Assembly (NCBI RefSeq): GCF_016808335.1
Contig: NC_053147.1
Location: 24,228,913-24,292,912, forward strand
Length of the DNA: 64,000 nt
Origin: Panicum virgatum
Lineage: Eukaryota; Streptophyta; Magnoliopsida; Poales; Poaceae
Reading direction: 5' to 3'
In this document: positions 12,821-23,108 of the stretch, piece after piece
Numbering within the stretch: the stretch's first letter is position 1
Layout of the letters: the number at the start of each line of letters is the position of its first letter
Notes under the pieces: model-generated
What the model saw: the letters and a program-made list of their open reading frames with translations, nothing else
What the model was told of the DNA's origin: nothing
Databases searched by the model: none
Program-made: the position numbers and the translations under genes

Positions 12821-15800
12821 ATGGCCGGCCACTTCGTCCTCAACACCGGCGCCAAGATCCCGGCGGTCGGGCTCGGCACCTGGCAGGCCGACCCCGCCGT
12901 CGTCGGCGACGCCGTCTACGCCGCTGTCAAGGTGAGTCTGTTGCCATCCTTGCTACCCCCTCCCTGTACCTGTTTGTCGGTTGGTTTTCAGCTCGTAGTG
13001 CCGTGCTGCTGTCCTGCTAGCTAGTCAGGCTGTGTGTCTGTTCGTACCATTATGATCATGTCGTCATTTTTTATGCTCATCCAAAATAGCCCTGGTAAAT
13101 TGGGGAAGTAGTTGATAGAACGAGCCTATGATCTCGATCCATTTCTGTGTTCATCTACGTCCAATTTCGATGCTGCAGCCTGCTTGCTGTGTACTGGTAG
13201 TTTTCTTTTGGGATAAGTCTATTTTACAACCTCGAACTAGTCCAGAAGTCCGTTTTTCAACCTCCTACTACGAAACCGGGTAACTTACACCCTCGAACTG
13301 TCAAAACCATCTGAATCACCCCCTCGAGCACTGTAGCAAGCTGTTTTGAAGGTGGTTTTGCACACGTGGCACGCGGGGCCCACAAGTCAGTCCACGGCGG
13401 CACCTCCCTCATTTCTTCCCTCTCAATGACAAGTGGGTCCCACTGGCACCTCCTCCCTCCCTCCCTTCCTCAGCCATGGAGGCGTAGGCCGAGCTCACCC
13501 CGCCGCCCCACTCGCCGACGGCCCCCGGCACCTCGCGCCCCAGCGGTGCGGGCCCGTCGCCTCCTCTCCCTCTCCACCAGCGGCGGCCCCCGCGCGCCGC
13601 CTCCGCCTCCTCCGCGGCCTCCTCCCTCGTCTCCCTCACGCCCGCTCCCTCCGCCGCACAGCCGCCCGCTCCCTCCGCTCGCACAGCCGCCCGCTCCCTC
13701 CGCCGCCGCCCGCTCCATCGCACCGCTGCCCACTCCCTCCGCCGCCGCCGCCACCCGCTCGCACGCCATGGGCACCGTGTTCCTCGTCGCCGACGGCCCC
13801 CCGGCGGCCTCGCGTCCCGACCGCTACGCCCTCAAGGCCTTCGACAAGCGCTCCGCCAAGCCCGACGCCGACCGCCGCGCGCGGTGGGAGATCAACGTGC
13901 TCTCCCGCCTCGCGCACCCGCACCTCCCGTCCCTCCTCGGCTTCACCGAGACGGACGACCTCCTCGCCTGGGCCGTCCCCTACTGCTCCGGCGGCGACCT
14001 CAACGAGCTCCGGTACTCGCTCCCCGACTGCATCTTCTCCCCCGCCGCTATACGCTTCTACATTGCCGAGATCGTCTCCGCGATCGCCGAGCTCCACGCC
14101 GCCGGCGTCGTGTACCGCGACCTCAAGCCGGAGAACGTGCTCCTCCGCGCCGACGGCCACGTCATCCTCACCGACTTTGACCTCTCCCGCCTCCTGCACC
14201 ACAGGCCCACGTTCGCGTCCTCGTCGCCCTCGCCGCCTCCGCCGCCGTCGCACCGCGGCCACAACCGCCGGGCGCGCGTCGCCGCCCGCAGCGACTCCCT
14301 TGTCGGCCAGGCCAAGTCCAGGCCCCCTCAGCCGTGGTCCGCGCCGTCGCCGTCGCCGCGCCAGCAGCTCCAGAACCTGGTCCGGTACCTGATGGGGAGC
14401 GACGGAGCCCTGGCCAAGAAGACCAAGTCGGCGCGGGCGCTGGGAGCGCGGCGGCCAAGGAGGGGGCGGCGCGGGTGCTCTGCAAGTGGCGGCGGAGGAG
14501 GGAGCGGGCGGCGGTGCGACGGAGCGGGCGGCGGCGGAGGGAGCGGGCGGCGATGCGAGCGGAGGGGCAGGCAGAAAGGAGGAAGGAGTGGGTCCCACCT
14601 GGCAGTGTGGAACGGTGTGATGACGTGTACTGCCATGTGGTCCCATGATGCCACGTCACAAAACAGCCATAGGAAACCGCTTGCTACAGTACTTAGGGTT
14701 GTATTTCGGACGGTTTTGATAGTTCGAGGACCTTGGTTACCCGGTTTCGTAATAGGAGGTTGAAAAATGGACTTCTGGACTAGTTCGAGATTGTAAAATA
14801 GACTTATCCCTTTTCTTTTTCCCTTGAACTGTTGCCATACCTCAATTTATCCATTGCATATGCAGGCAGGTCATAGGCACATCGACTGTGCTCAAGCATA
14901 CAACAACGAAAAAGAGGTGATTTTTTTTTCCTCCTCGAATCTACTATTTCAGTCAAGCAAATGGTATCTCAGTTCTGAAATTGTAAAACTAACCGCTGCA
15001 GCTCTGCAGGTCGGATTGGGTCTCAAGAAAGCGCTCGATGAGGGCATAGTCAAGCGTGAGGATCTCTTCATCACCTCCAAGCTCTGGTCAGTCAGTCCTC
15101 TTCTCTGGTTCTGGGACCTGAACATCAGGACTTGGCACCTTCGACTTCTATAATCTTGGAACATCACTAGCGAATTGCATACAGTAACATCTTGGAACAT
15201 TTCTGCAGGAACACCAACCATGCGCCAGAGGACGTTCCAGTTGCGCTGGACGGCACGCTGAAAGCCCTGCAGACGGACTACGTGGATCTTTACCTCGTGA
15301 GTCTGCTATTCATATAAGAATGCTGTTACAAATTGCCTTGTTACAAATTCAGAAGAAAGAAAAAAATGATTTCATCTGAAGATGCTGTTATCGTTCGTCA
15401 GGTCCATTGGCCGGTGACCATGAAGAAAGGCGCTGGTTATGGCCCGCAAAGCATTATCCCGTCAGATATCCCGGCGACCTGGGCGGCGATGGAGAAGCTG
15501 TACGACGCCGGCAAGGCGCGCGCCATCGGCGTCAGCAACTTCTCGAGCAAGAAGCTGGCGGACCTGCTCGCCGTGGCGCGCGTGCCCCCGGCCGTCAACC
15601 AGGTGGAGTGCCACCCCGTGTGGCAGCAGGGCAAGCTCCGCGCCTTCTGCCAGTCCAAAGGGATACACCTCTCGGTGCGTGCAGTTCAGCTGCTCACGAC
15701 GAGCTGAATCCTTTTCAAAGTACTAGTATTTTGGTAGTGTGAGTGTGAGCAAAAAGGTTCTTGGCTGCCGTGTCGCGTAGGCCTACTCGCCGTTGGGCTC

Positions 15801-16223
15801 GCCGGGCACGACGATCGTGAAGGTGAGGGCGGGCGCGGTGCTGGAGCACCCGGTGGTCGTGTCGGCGGCGGAGAAGCTGGGGAAGACGCCGGCGCAGGTG
15901 GCGCTGCGCTGGGGCGTCCAGATGGGGCACAGCGTGCTCCCCAAGAGCACCAACGAGGAGAGGATCAGGGAGAACATCGACGTCTACGACTGGTCCATCC
16001 CGGACGACCTGTTCGCCAGGCTCTCCGAGATCGAGCAGGCAAGTGGCATCAGAAATTCAGAAGCTGAACAGCCAGCCGCAGCTGCTTGCGCGGCGAGTTT
16101 GCCTAACTTTTCCCTGCTGGTGGTGACTGTGGTTTGCAGGAGAGGTTGATTCCCGCGAGCTTCTTCGTGCACCCGGAAGGCGTGTTCAAGTCCGTCGAGG
16201 AGCTCTGGGACGGCGAGATCTGA
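12821..16223 (+). CDS. NADPH-dependent aldo-keto reductase, AKR4C type (AKR-1)
   Basis: Seven exons (12821-12931, 14866-14916, 15010-15086, 15209-15296, 15402-15674, 15781-16038, 16140-16223) join to 313 residues starting [17 protein letters not shown]. The AKR tetrad is complete: Asp44 (HIDCA), Tyr49 (QAYNNE), Lys78 (TSKLW) and His111 (VHWP). The NADP(H) 2'-phosphate motif [13 protein letters not shown] is in exon 6 and the C-terminus is ELWDGEI. AKR4C enzymes reduce reactive aldehydes, ketosteroids and sugar aldehydes in cytosol or plastid, often under stress. Exon 6 ends CAG|GCAAGT, a GC-AG intron. Intron 1 (1.9 kb) carries a Pack-MULE. An upstream in-frame ATG at 12626 would add 65 residues with no family match; the chosen start gives the standard N-terminus. 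A poly(A) signal AATAAA lies at 16299. Codons are strongly GC3-biased, unlike AKR-2. Confidence 0.93.
13210..14810. mobile_element. Pack-MULE inside intron 1 of AKR-1
   Basis: A 1601-bp element with long, near-identical terminal inverted repeats of about 150-160 bp. Each begins GGGATAAGTCTATTTTACAA and continues through AACTAGTCCAGAAGTCC and ACGAAACCGGGTAAC. A perfect 9-bp target duplication TTTTCTTTT flanks it (13201-13209 and 14811-14819), the Mutator signature. No transposase is present; the GC-rich centre is captured host sequence. This is a nonautonomous gene-carrying MULE. Confidence 0.92.
13769..14470 (+). pseudogene. Captured fragment of a plant AGC (AGCVIII-like) protein kinase
   Basis: The frame from ATG at 13769 reads [10 protein letters not shown], entering in the glycine loop, then the ATP-binding Lys in [10 protein letters not shown], an alpha-C segment [11 protein letters not shown], hinge [10 protein letters not shown], catalytic loop [11 protein letters not shown] and the metal motif DFD in [12 protein letters not shown] and DFD in place of HRD and DFG point to plant AGCVIII kinases. 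Everything after the metal motif (activation segment, APE, C-lobe) is absent; the frame runs into Ser/Pro- and Arg-rich sequence. The start of the glycine loop is also missing, so no working kinase can result. It is in sense with AKR-1. The frame is open from 13366 to 14763, so it could be a transcribed chimeric ORF. Confidence 0.8.
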
Positions 16224-17871
16224 GGTCACCGTCTGGCTGCGCACCGAACGAAATTTCAAAAAAAAAAAGACTTGGTCAGGCGTACGGATTACTACAACAA
16301 TAAATTTGTCTGAACTGTGACGGAAATGAAGCGCACGTGCAATCGGCAGTCCAATAAAATTCGCTTTTGCTGACGTCGGCATACGTTTTGCGTAGACTGA
16401 AATCAGGAACAGTTCGTAGCGCAAGATTCTAGCAAACCGATCCTCCGATGCTTGCGGAGTGTTCCTTCAAGAGAAGTTTTTGGGGCCCAAATTTAACTTG
16501 GGAAAGTTGCAAGAACGGCAGCGAATTGGGCTAAACACTCGGCCCAAATAATAATTTGCTAAGCCCAGTACGCTTCATCCACGTCGTCCTGCGAATCGAT
16601 CGCTCTCTCAGGGAGTCTCTTCGTCTGCGTGAGGAACGGCGGCCAGCCGCCTGCGATTCCAAGCGAGTAACGGCGGCGGAATCAAGGTATGGCGACCGCC
16701 ATACCGGGTGAACAACCTGCTAATGTTCTGGGATCCGGACCATAACCAAATCAAACCGACGTGGCCTCCTGCCAAAACCCAATCCAGCCTGCTCTATTTT
16801 TTCTTCCACCAGAACCGAACCCCACCAAACCACACACATTATTAAATCCAAACCACACCAATCCAGAACCTCAAACCATGGTTTGAAGCCGGTCCGGTAG
16901 CTTGGTTTGAGACCACGACGCTGCTGGCCCTGCTGCCTGCGTGCTCTGCTTCTCCAGTCCAGTAGCTTTCTATGCAGCCTACTGTGTACATTGCAGGTTG
17001 CCTCGTTGGCTGCTGGAGTGCTGGCTGGCTGCTCTGCTGTTCACCGGTAGGCAACACAAGTATACATATTTCCATGACAAAAATAACACCCGTAGGCAAC
17101 ACTAGTATGACAAGTATGAATACCTGTAGGCAACACAGAAATAACACCCATACCCATGGTCGAAACTACAATGAGGCTTTTTCATAGTTGTACTACAGAT
17201 TATGCAAACATGCCATCAAGTCCAGTCTACACTTAGTTTCTAAGCTTGATCAGAAAAAAGGATCCCACATGATAATTCACAATCTGGTAATTTCTACAGA
17301 ACTGCCATACATTTACAACCATACGGGCTGCCACAGGATGGTCACAATGCAATGATATTTGCTTCCAAGTCCAGGCTTGTGCTAGCATTACAAAAGAGAA
17401 AATAATATGACATTTGCTTCCAGCTTCAGGCTTGTGGTAGTTGTGACCAACCTGGTAAAATAAGAAGCAAACCCATTACTTTCACTGTGATACTTGCAAA
17501 CCTATTTAACAACCAAAAGCAAGAGGAAAAAATTGGCAAGTACCGAAAGAACAAGCTTGGCCACATAATCAAGAAACAGAATAGTTGAATCAAAGGAAGT
17601 ATACATATAATGATTTCTTTGTATCCAAACTGCAGTTACTAAAGAAATATATATATCTTGCGTGGCTCATATGCCACATTGTTCAGATGTCATCGCCAAA
17701 AACAGTTGTTATTTAGACTATTGTGTCGTGTCTTACTAGGAAGTGAGTCTTGGAGTGAGCCAGTGAGAGAATCTTCATGTAGCATGCTTAGAAAATGTGG
17801 CACATTTTGCCCTACACCAACCCCAACAGCTTCACTTAAGATCCCTGCATCCAAAAAAGACAACTTCTCAT
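16224..17871. other. AKR-1 3' UTR, intergenic DNA and flank of the hAT element
   Basis: To about 16320 is 3' UTR. 16560-16700 is GC-rich and looks like a leader exon but leads into no ORF. 16730-16900 is rich in ACCAAA/AACCAAATC-type words, similar in style to 21700-21880 on the far side of the transposase. These are possible subterminal regions of the hAT element, but I could not find convincing inverted ends or an 8-bp duplication. Confidence 0.35.
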
Positions 17872-19923
17872 CTATGCAGATTTCAAATAAGAATTTGGTG
17901 ACAATTGAAGGTAAAAGAAACAGTGGGTATCTTCATCGTCCTTATCCTTATCTTTATCTTGGACTATAGTGAGCCAATCTTTTGCATTAACTAAAGCCTC
18001 CAACATCTGTGGCGTTAGCGAGCCTCTTGTGTCCCCTAGAATCCTATTGCCACAACTAAAAGCCGATTCAGATGATACGGTGCTAAGTGGGATAGCAAGA
18101 AAGTCCCTAGCCATCTTTGATAAGACAGGAAACTGATCAGCACGAGCCTTCCACCAACCCAACACATCAAATCTTTTACTATCCTCGGCAGGATCCTCTT
18201 CCAAATATGTGTCAATCTCATATTTTGGCCTACGAACAACTCGACGACGAGATTTGAAATCAGCAAATTCTTCTTCTAGTACCCTTTTCCCAAACACAGG
18301 TGAACCAACAGTACATGTGCTTCCACTTGAACTTGACACAAATGCTGAGCCATCACTCCTTGCAAGTCGTTCATACTCATTGAAGTACTTTTTCAGCCAA
18401 TCTTGTGCTGATTTCGTACATTTATCAGCTTGATCGAAACTGCTGCATACTTTCTCATAAAAGAATTCCACATAATCAAACTTTCTTCTTGGATCTAAGA
18501 TAGTGGCAATGACAATTACAATGTTAAAATCGTACTCTTTCCTTCTCCGGAGGCTAGACTCATTAGGCACTGGTTTAGGCTCCCAATATTTCGCAAATTT
18601 AACCTTCATTGCAGCAGCCAAATCTACCAAAACTTCACTATTTTACCAAGCTGGATCATTCAAAGCATATCAAATAGAAAGCACTAATGGTAAGAATTTG
18701 TGCGAAGTTGGTTTTCGGTCAGCCGATACAAATTTTGTGGCTTCTTCAAAAGCCTTGAGAAATACACATATCGCTTCGGTTTTTGACCATTCTTCTTCAT
18801 TTGGTGCAACTTCAAGATATTGTTCAGCATAAGTACTAAGTACAGACTTGTAATCTAATGCTTCGCATACTATTTTAAATGTAGAATTCCATCTGTTTGG
18901 TATATCCAGATAAATGCCACATTTTGCTTTAAGGCCCTTATTAGTTGCAATTGAGTTGAAATTCTGAATTCGTGATGGTGAAGATTCTATGCTCTTCAAC
19001 AACTCACGAATCTTGTCTATTGCAGCATGAATAAGTTCCATTCCATCTTGAACTAGAATATTCAAAATATGTGCAAAACATCTAACATGCAGATGTGCTC
19101 CCTCACATAACAACTCATGCTTGTGATGCTGTACTATTAGTTCACATGCCTTGGTATTGTTGCCTGCATTATCTAAGGTTCAAGTAAGCATTTTCTCCCT
19201 TAAACCCCACTCAGTTAGGCTGCTTACAATAGCCTCTTCTAAAGCATAGCCGGTATGAGGATACTTGACTTCCTTCAAACTAATGATTTTCTTCTTATGC
19301 TTGAAATCAGCATCAACATAATGTGCAGTTATGACCATATATCCTAAGTTCTTAAGGGAAGTCCACATATCAGATGTGAAGCACACACGAGAGTCTAAGA
19401 CTGAAAACTCATTGTGAAGATCTTGCTTCATCTTCTCATACATCTTGAGGCAATCATTACGAACGGTTTGGCGCCCTACACATTTCATTGTTGGTTGTAG
19501 AGTTTCCATCCATGGCTCAAAGTAAGGGTCTTCAAATTTATTGAATTCAATTTCATCATGTATGACAAACTGAACCATGCGCTCATGACTTAAGACGGGG
19601 TCAAACACAAAGGTATCTGAAGATTTTTTCTTTATGGTGGCTAAAAAACTGTTTCTATCATCATCCCCAATAGCCGAGCAAGTTGTAGCAATATGACTTC
19701 TAAGACTAGTGCCCGATTGAGCCCCAAGTCTCAGCCCACAATACTTGCAAACTGCCTTCCAAACGTCATCTACCATCACCAAATCCTGCTCAAAGTATTG
19801 CCATACCTTTGATCTCCTAACACGTGGTTGAGATGAATCATGCTCATCATCGGTTCCAGAGCTATCAGTTGTGTGGGGTGTGCTTGCAGACATTTTTGAG
19901 GTAGTAACAATGAATCTGCACAA
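17872..19923 (-). pseudogene. hAT-family transposase (RICESLEEPER-like), inactivated
   Basis: Minus-strand frame of about 680 codons. Domains in order: BED zinc finger (CKYCG followed by SLRSH), the hAT catalytic core (CFTSDMWTS; LDNAGNN; RCFAHILNILV), a DUF4413-like RNase-H segment (LDIPNRWNST; KYW) and the C-terminal dimerisation domain (DVLGWWK, FPVLSKMARDFLAIP, SESAFSCGNRILGDTR). Three in-frame stops break it: TGA at 19182-19180 just before TLDNAGNN, then TGA near 18672 and TAA near 18645, between the core and the C-terminal part. No frameshift is needed to read through, so decay is by point mutation and may be recent. The start is MCRFIV or the inner MSAST ten codons later. Confidence 0.88.
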
Positions 19924-22211
19924 GCAAGCAATGGCTGGATCAGTTAAAATTGTGTATGAAGAATATTGTTGTTACAGTACATATAAAGCAAAAAAAAGTA
20001 TGTATGAAGAAGATTTCCATTTTTGGGGAACAAAATAATTATAGTATGCAGTACAAATAATTGCTGCTAGCAGAAGTTTATTAAGATCAAAGAAAAATAC
20101 CGACTAAGATTTCTCTGTGGATAAAGACTGTTGCTGGAAAGGGTATCCTTATAATTATGTCTACACTTAGTGTCGCGCAGACGCGCAATCTAATGGATAA
20201 ACCAAAATAATGGTAGTTCCAGTCAGAACATCAAAAGTGAACATATGTCATCGAGAAATCTTAGTTTTGAATGGGCAAAAACACAACTGATGCTCCAACT
20301 ATATTCCAGAATAAAAGCTGTATAATGGCTCAAATGTGGAAAAGGGATGGGGAACCTAAAAAATGCTCAAGACAAGGCACACGGAAACAGTAGCCAGTAG
20401 GTAACACATAAGCCAAGATTAATATTAAGCACTTGATAGAAATGTCCAGCGCACAACATGTGGTTGAGCATAGGAACCAGCCAAAGCAATCAACTAACCA
20501 TACGGTAACCCTGACAAGAGCACTGGAACGACCTCGTAGAAATTTGTTTAGCGATCCGAACACATTTGTCAAGTGTCGGCCCCCTTAGTCTTTTTTAGTG
20601 CATCTACCTTGATTGGTGGCCTTGCCAAGAACGAGAAGGCACAGTAAAACAGGTAGTGGAGAATAATTAATTCAACTCGATCTGAAGCAGAAATTTAGAA
20701 TTTTTTTGTTAAACTAAAATTGCTTAGCTGCGGCCAACCTCAGTCTTTGTCAGCAAGTTGTACTGATAAGCTGCTTACAGGCTCAAGCAATTAAGCAATA
20801 AGCAGTAATAGCAAGCCGGACCAAAGTCTTGGCAAAGCAGAGTAAACAATCATGTAAGTTTCTGTTTAACAAGCACAAAGGCATGTCTTTCACAAACTTA
20901 GGCTAGGCAGTTAGCCGAGACGGAAATTCTGCCCTTCAGAAGAAATGTTTGAATGCTAACAAGTAAAGGTGAATTCTACAACGCTGAGGTAATTTTGACA
21001 ATCCTTGTTGCAACAGAAGACAACTAGGAATAATGCTTGCAAGCCACACTGCAAGCTTTAAATGACTGTAATCTTTTTCTTCGAACGAACCTAAATGACT
21101 GTAATTTAGTCTTTGGAAAACATAACACTACTGTATTCTGACGGATGTACTAATGGTAATCCGACCCAAAACGATTGAAGTTAGCCACTGCCTGTTCACT
21201 GTTCAGAATGCACAGGGAAAGGAAAGCAGAGCAGTGATTCAACATTGCAAACACTGATTTGAAGCACAGATCGAGCAAGACTGCAAGAGCATGAGTCAGT
21301 CACCTGTCCGGCGGCGAGTTCCTCACTATGTAGATGAGCGCCGACAGCACCTCGGCCTAATCTTGACCCAGCAGAGAACCGGCGACCGTGAGGCGTGACG
21401 GCGGTGGCGGGGACCGGCGATGCGTGGCGATGGTGGCTCCGCGTCCACGAGCGTGGTGGCGGCCAGCGGGTGCTGGGAGGCGTGGCGGCGGCGGTGGCCG
21501 ATGAATGCGTGGCTGCGGCGGGCCGGCGAGGCGTGCCAGCAGTGGGCCGGCAAGGCTTGCTGATGGCGACGGTGGCCGGTGGAGGCGTGGCGCCGGCGAG
21601 GACCTGTGACCGCATAGCGCCGAGGCGGCCGACGGGCCGAGGGTGGCGGATGGGTGCCGGGGTCCGGGGCAGGATAGGGTTTACCGTGGATGTGTATCCG
21701 TTTCCAATTCATGGGCTCAATCCATTTAGAACTAAATCATTGAGGCTCAATTCAAATCAGGCCAAACTATTCATTTTAGCATCCAACTCAAACCAAATCA
21801 ATTAATATGATGAACCCATTTACAACCAACCAAAACAAGCCTAGAGAAAATCCAATCCACTAAAACCATTTTTGCCCAAACCATTTGCAGGTCGGCTCCT
21901 CCCGGAAAACCTATAGATCTTCCGCAAGTTTTTTTGATAGATATCTTCCAGTGTTTGAGATCCGTGCCAACTAAAATAAATGAATGTGATGCAACCACGT
22001 GGGTAGCAGGCAGCGTGCCAGGCACGGACGGGAGTAGAGCAGAGGACGCAAGCGGCATAAAGTAGACATGCAGGATGCGTGGAGGGACGTGTTTGGAAAG
22101 TTAATCAAGTTTTTAACTTCAAGTGATCTTTTCTCTTAAACCATAAATCCAATTTAGAACCTGTTTGAATCAAAATATTCTTCGGAATTAATGGAACAGA
22201 ACAAGATTCAA
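19924..22211. other. 5' side of the hAT element and intergenic DNA
   Basis: 19924-21300 is AT-rich with no ORF. 21300-21670 is a GC-rich patch that could be the transposase leader exon and promoter (minus strand). 21690-21880 is AT-rich with repeated ACCAA-type words. Nothing else recognised. Confidence 0.35.
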
Positions 22212-22328
22212 TATGTTATTTTATTTTTTATCTTAAAACTTCAACATTTGAATATACTGTCTCAATATTATATGTTATTTTATTTTTTATCTTAAAACTT
22301 CAACATTTGAATATACTGTCTCAATATT
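22212..22328. repeat. Tandem duplication, 59-bp unit x 2
   Basis: Units begin TATGTTATTTTATTTTTTAT at 22212 and 22271 and are essentially identical through CAACATTTGAATATACTGTC. Surrounding DNA to 22450 keeps variants of CAACATTT and CAATATT, suggesting an older repeat array. Confidence 0.8.
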
Positions 22329-23108
22329 TTGAACAGATCATTTCAACATATATAGTATGCTATTTCAACATTTATTCTAAAAATGTTGAATTAGTATATC
22401 CAAAGTGTAGGAATAGTCTTTTCAGAGTGTTGAATTAACTCAAAACAAGTGTTGAAGTCTTAAAGATGGTTTTACAAGAATTAGAGTTGAAAAATAGAAA
22501 GAAAGAAAGAAAAAGAGGCATAGCACCGTGCTCATGTTGAGCCTTCCGGCATTCATAGTGGGCAGAGAACAAAAAGTACCAGAGGGATCTATGGCTTTGC
22601 TTCTCCGCTTCTTCATGTTAATCTCTTGGCCTGCTGGCTGCCTGCGATTGGGTCATCTTGCAGCTGTGCGCTCGGCACGTGCGATCGGAGGCTCTCAAGA
22701 CCCAAAAATGGTTAATTGGGACTTGGACTTTAAAGATATCACTCTTATATGTCTTCTTATCTGTCTTTCAGAAGACATATAGGAGTCCCCGGCTCCTCCG
22801 CCCCTGCCGGCCACTAGAGGACAGAGGGGGGAGGGTTGGTGTGTTCTATACACAAGTGCTCCGAGCCACAAATCCCCACTCCACTCCGTTCCACAAATCC
22901 TCACTCCCCTATCCGTGATGCAGTGACCTGCTGCTCCGAGCCTGCCACATACTGGTAGTTGTTGGAGCAAGCATATAACCTGCACGCCTCTACCACCTCC
23001 ATACTCGCATCACAGGCCCCAATCCCATCCCGCCGCCCCACCGAACCTGCTTCTTTGATAGCCTTCCTTTGCTTTCCCCTCCGATCTTTGCTCGGTCCCT
23101 GGCTAAAC
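22329..23108 (+). promoter_or_regulatory. Upstream region of AKR-2
   Basis: AT-rich to 22500, then mixed. 22920-23108 is the likely 5' UTR. An upstream in-frame ATG at 22959 would add 50 residues with no family match. No core promoter motif is clear enough to name. Confidence 0.35.

Noticed and set aside
13366..14763. 465-codon ORF as a functional kinase gene
   Set aside because: It runs through both MULE terminal-repeat regions, lacks the activation segment and C-lobe, and is flanked by a 9-bp duplication. It is a captured fragment.
21196..21712. Minus-strand Pro/Arg/His-rich ORFs
   Set aside because: GC-rich low-complexity frames, open in several phases; more likely a leader exon or promoter of the hAT element.
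16690..21900. Exact ends of the hAT element
   Set aside because: A weak inverted match (CCTGCTAATG against CCTGCAAATG) gave no 8-bp duplication, so no boundaries are claimed.
22959..23108. 50-residue N-terminal extension of AKR-2
   Set aside because: AKR4C proteins begin at the [10 protein letters not shown] position; the added part has no clear targeting character or counterpart in AKR-1.
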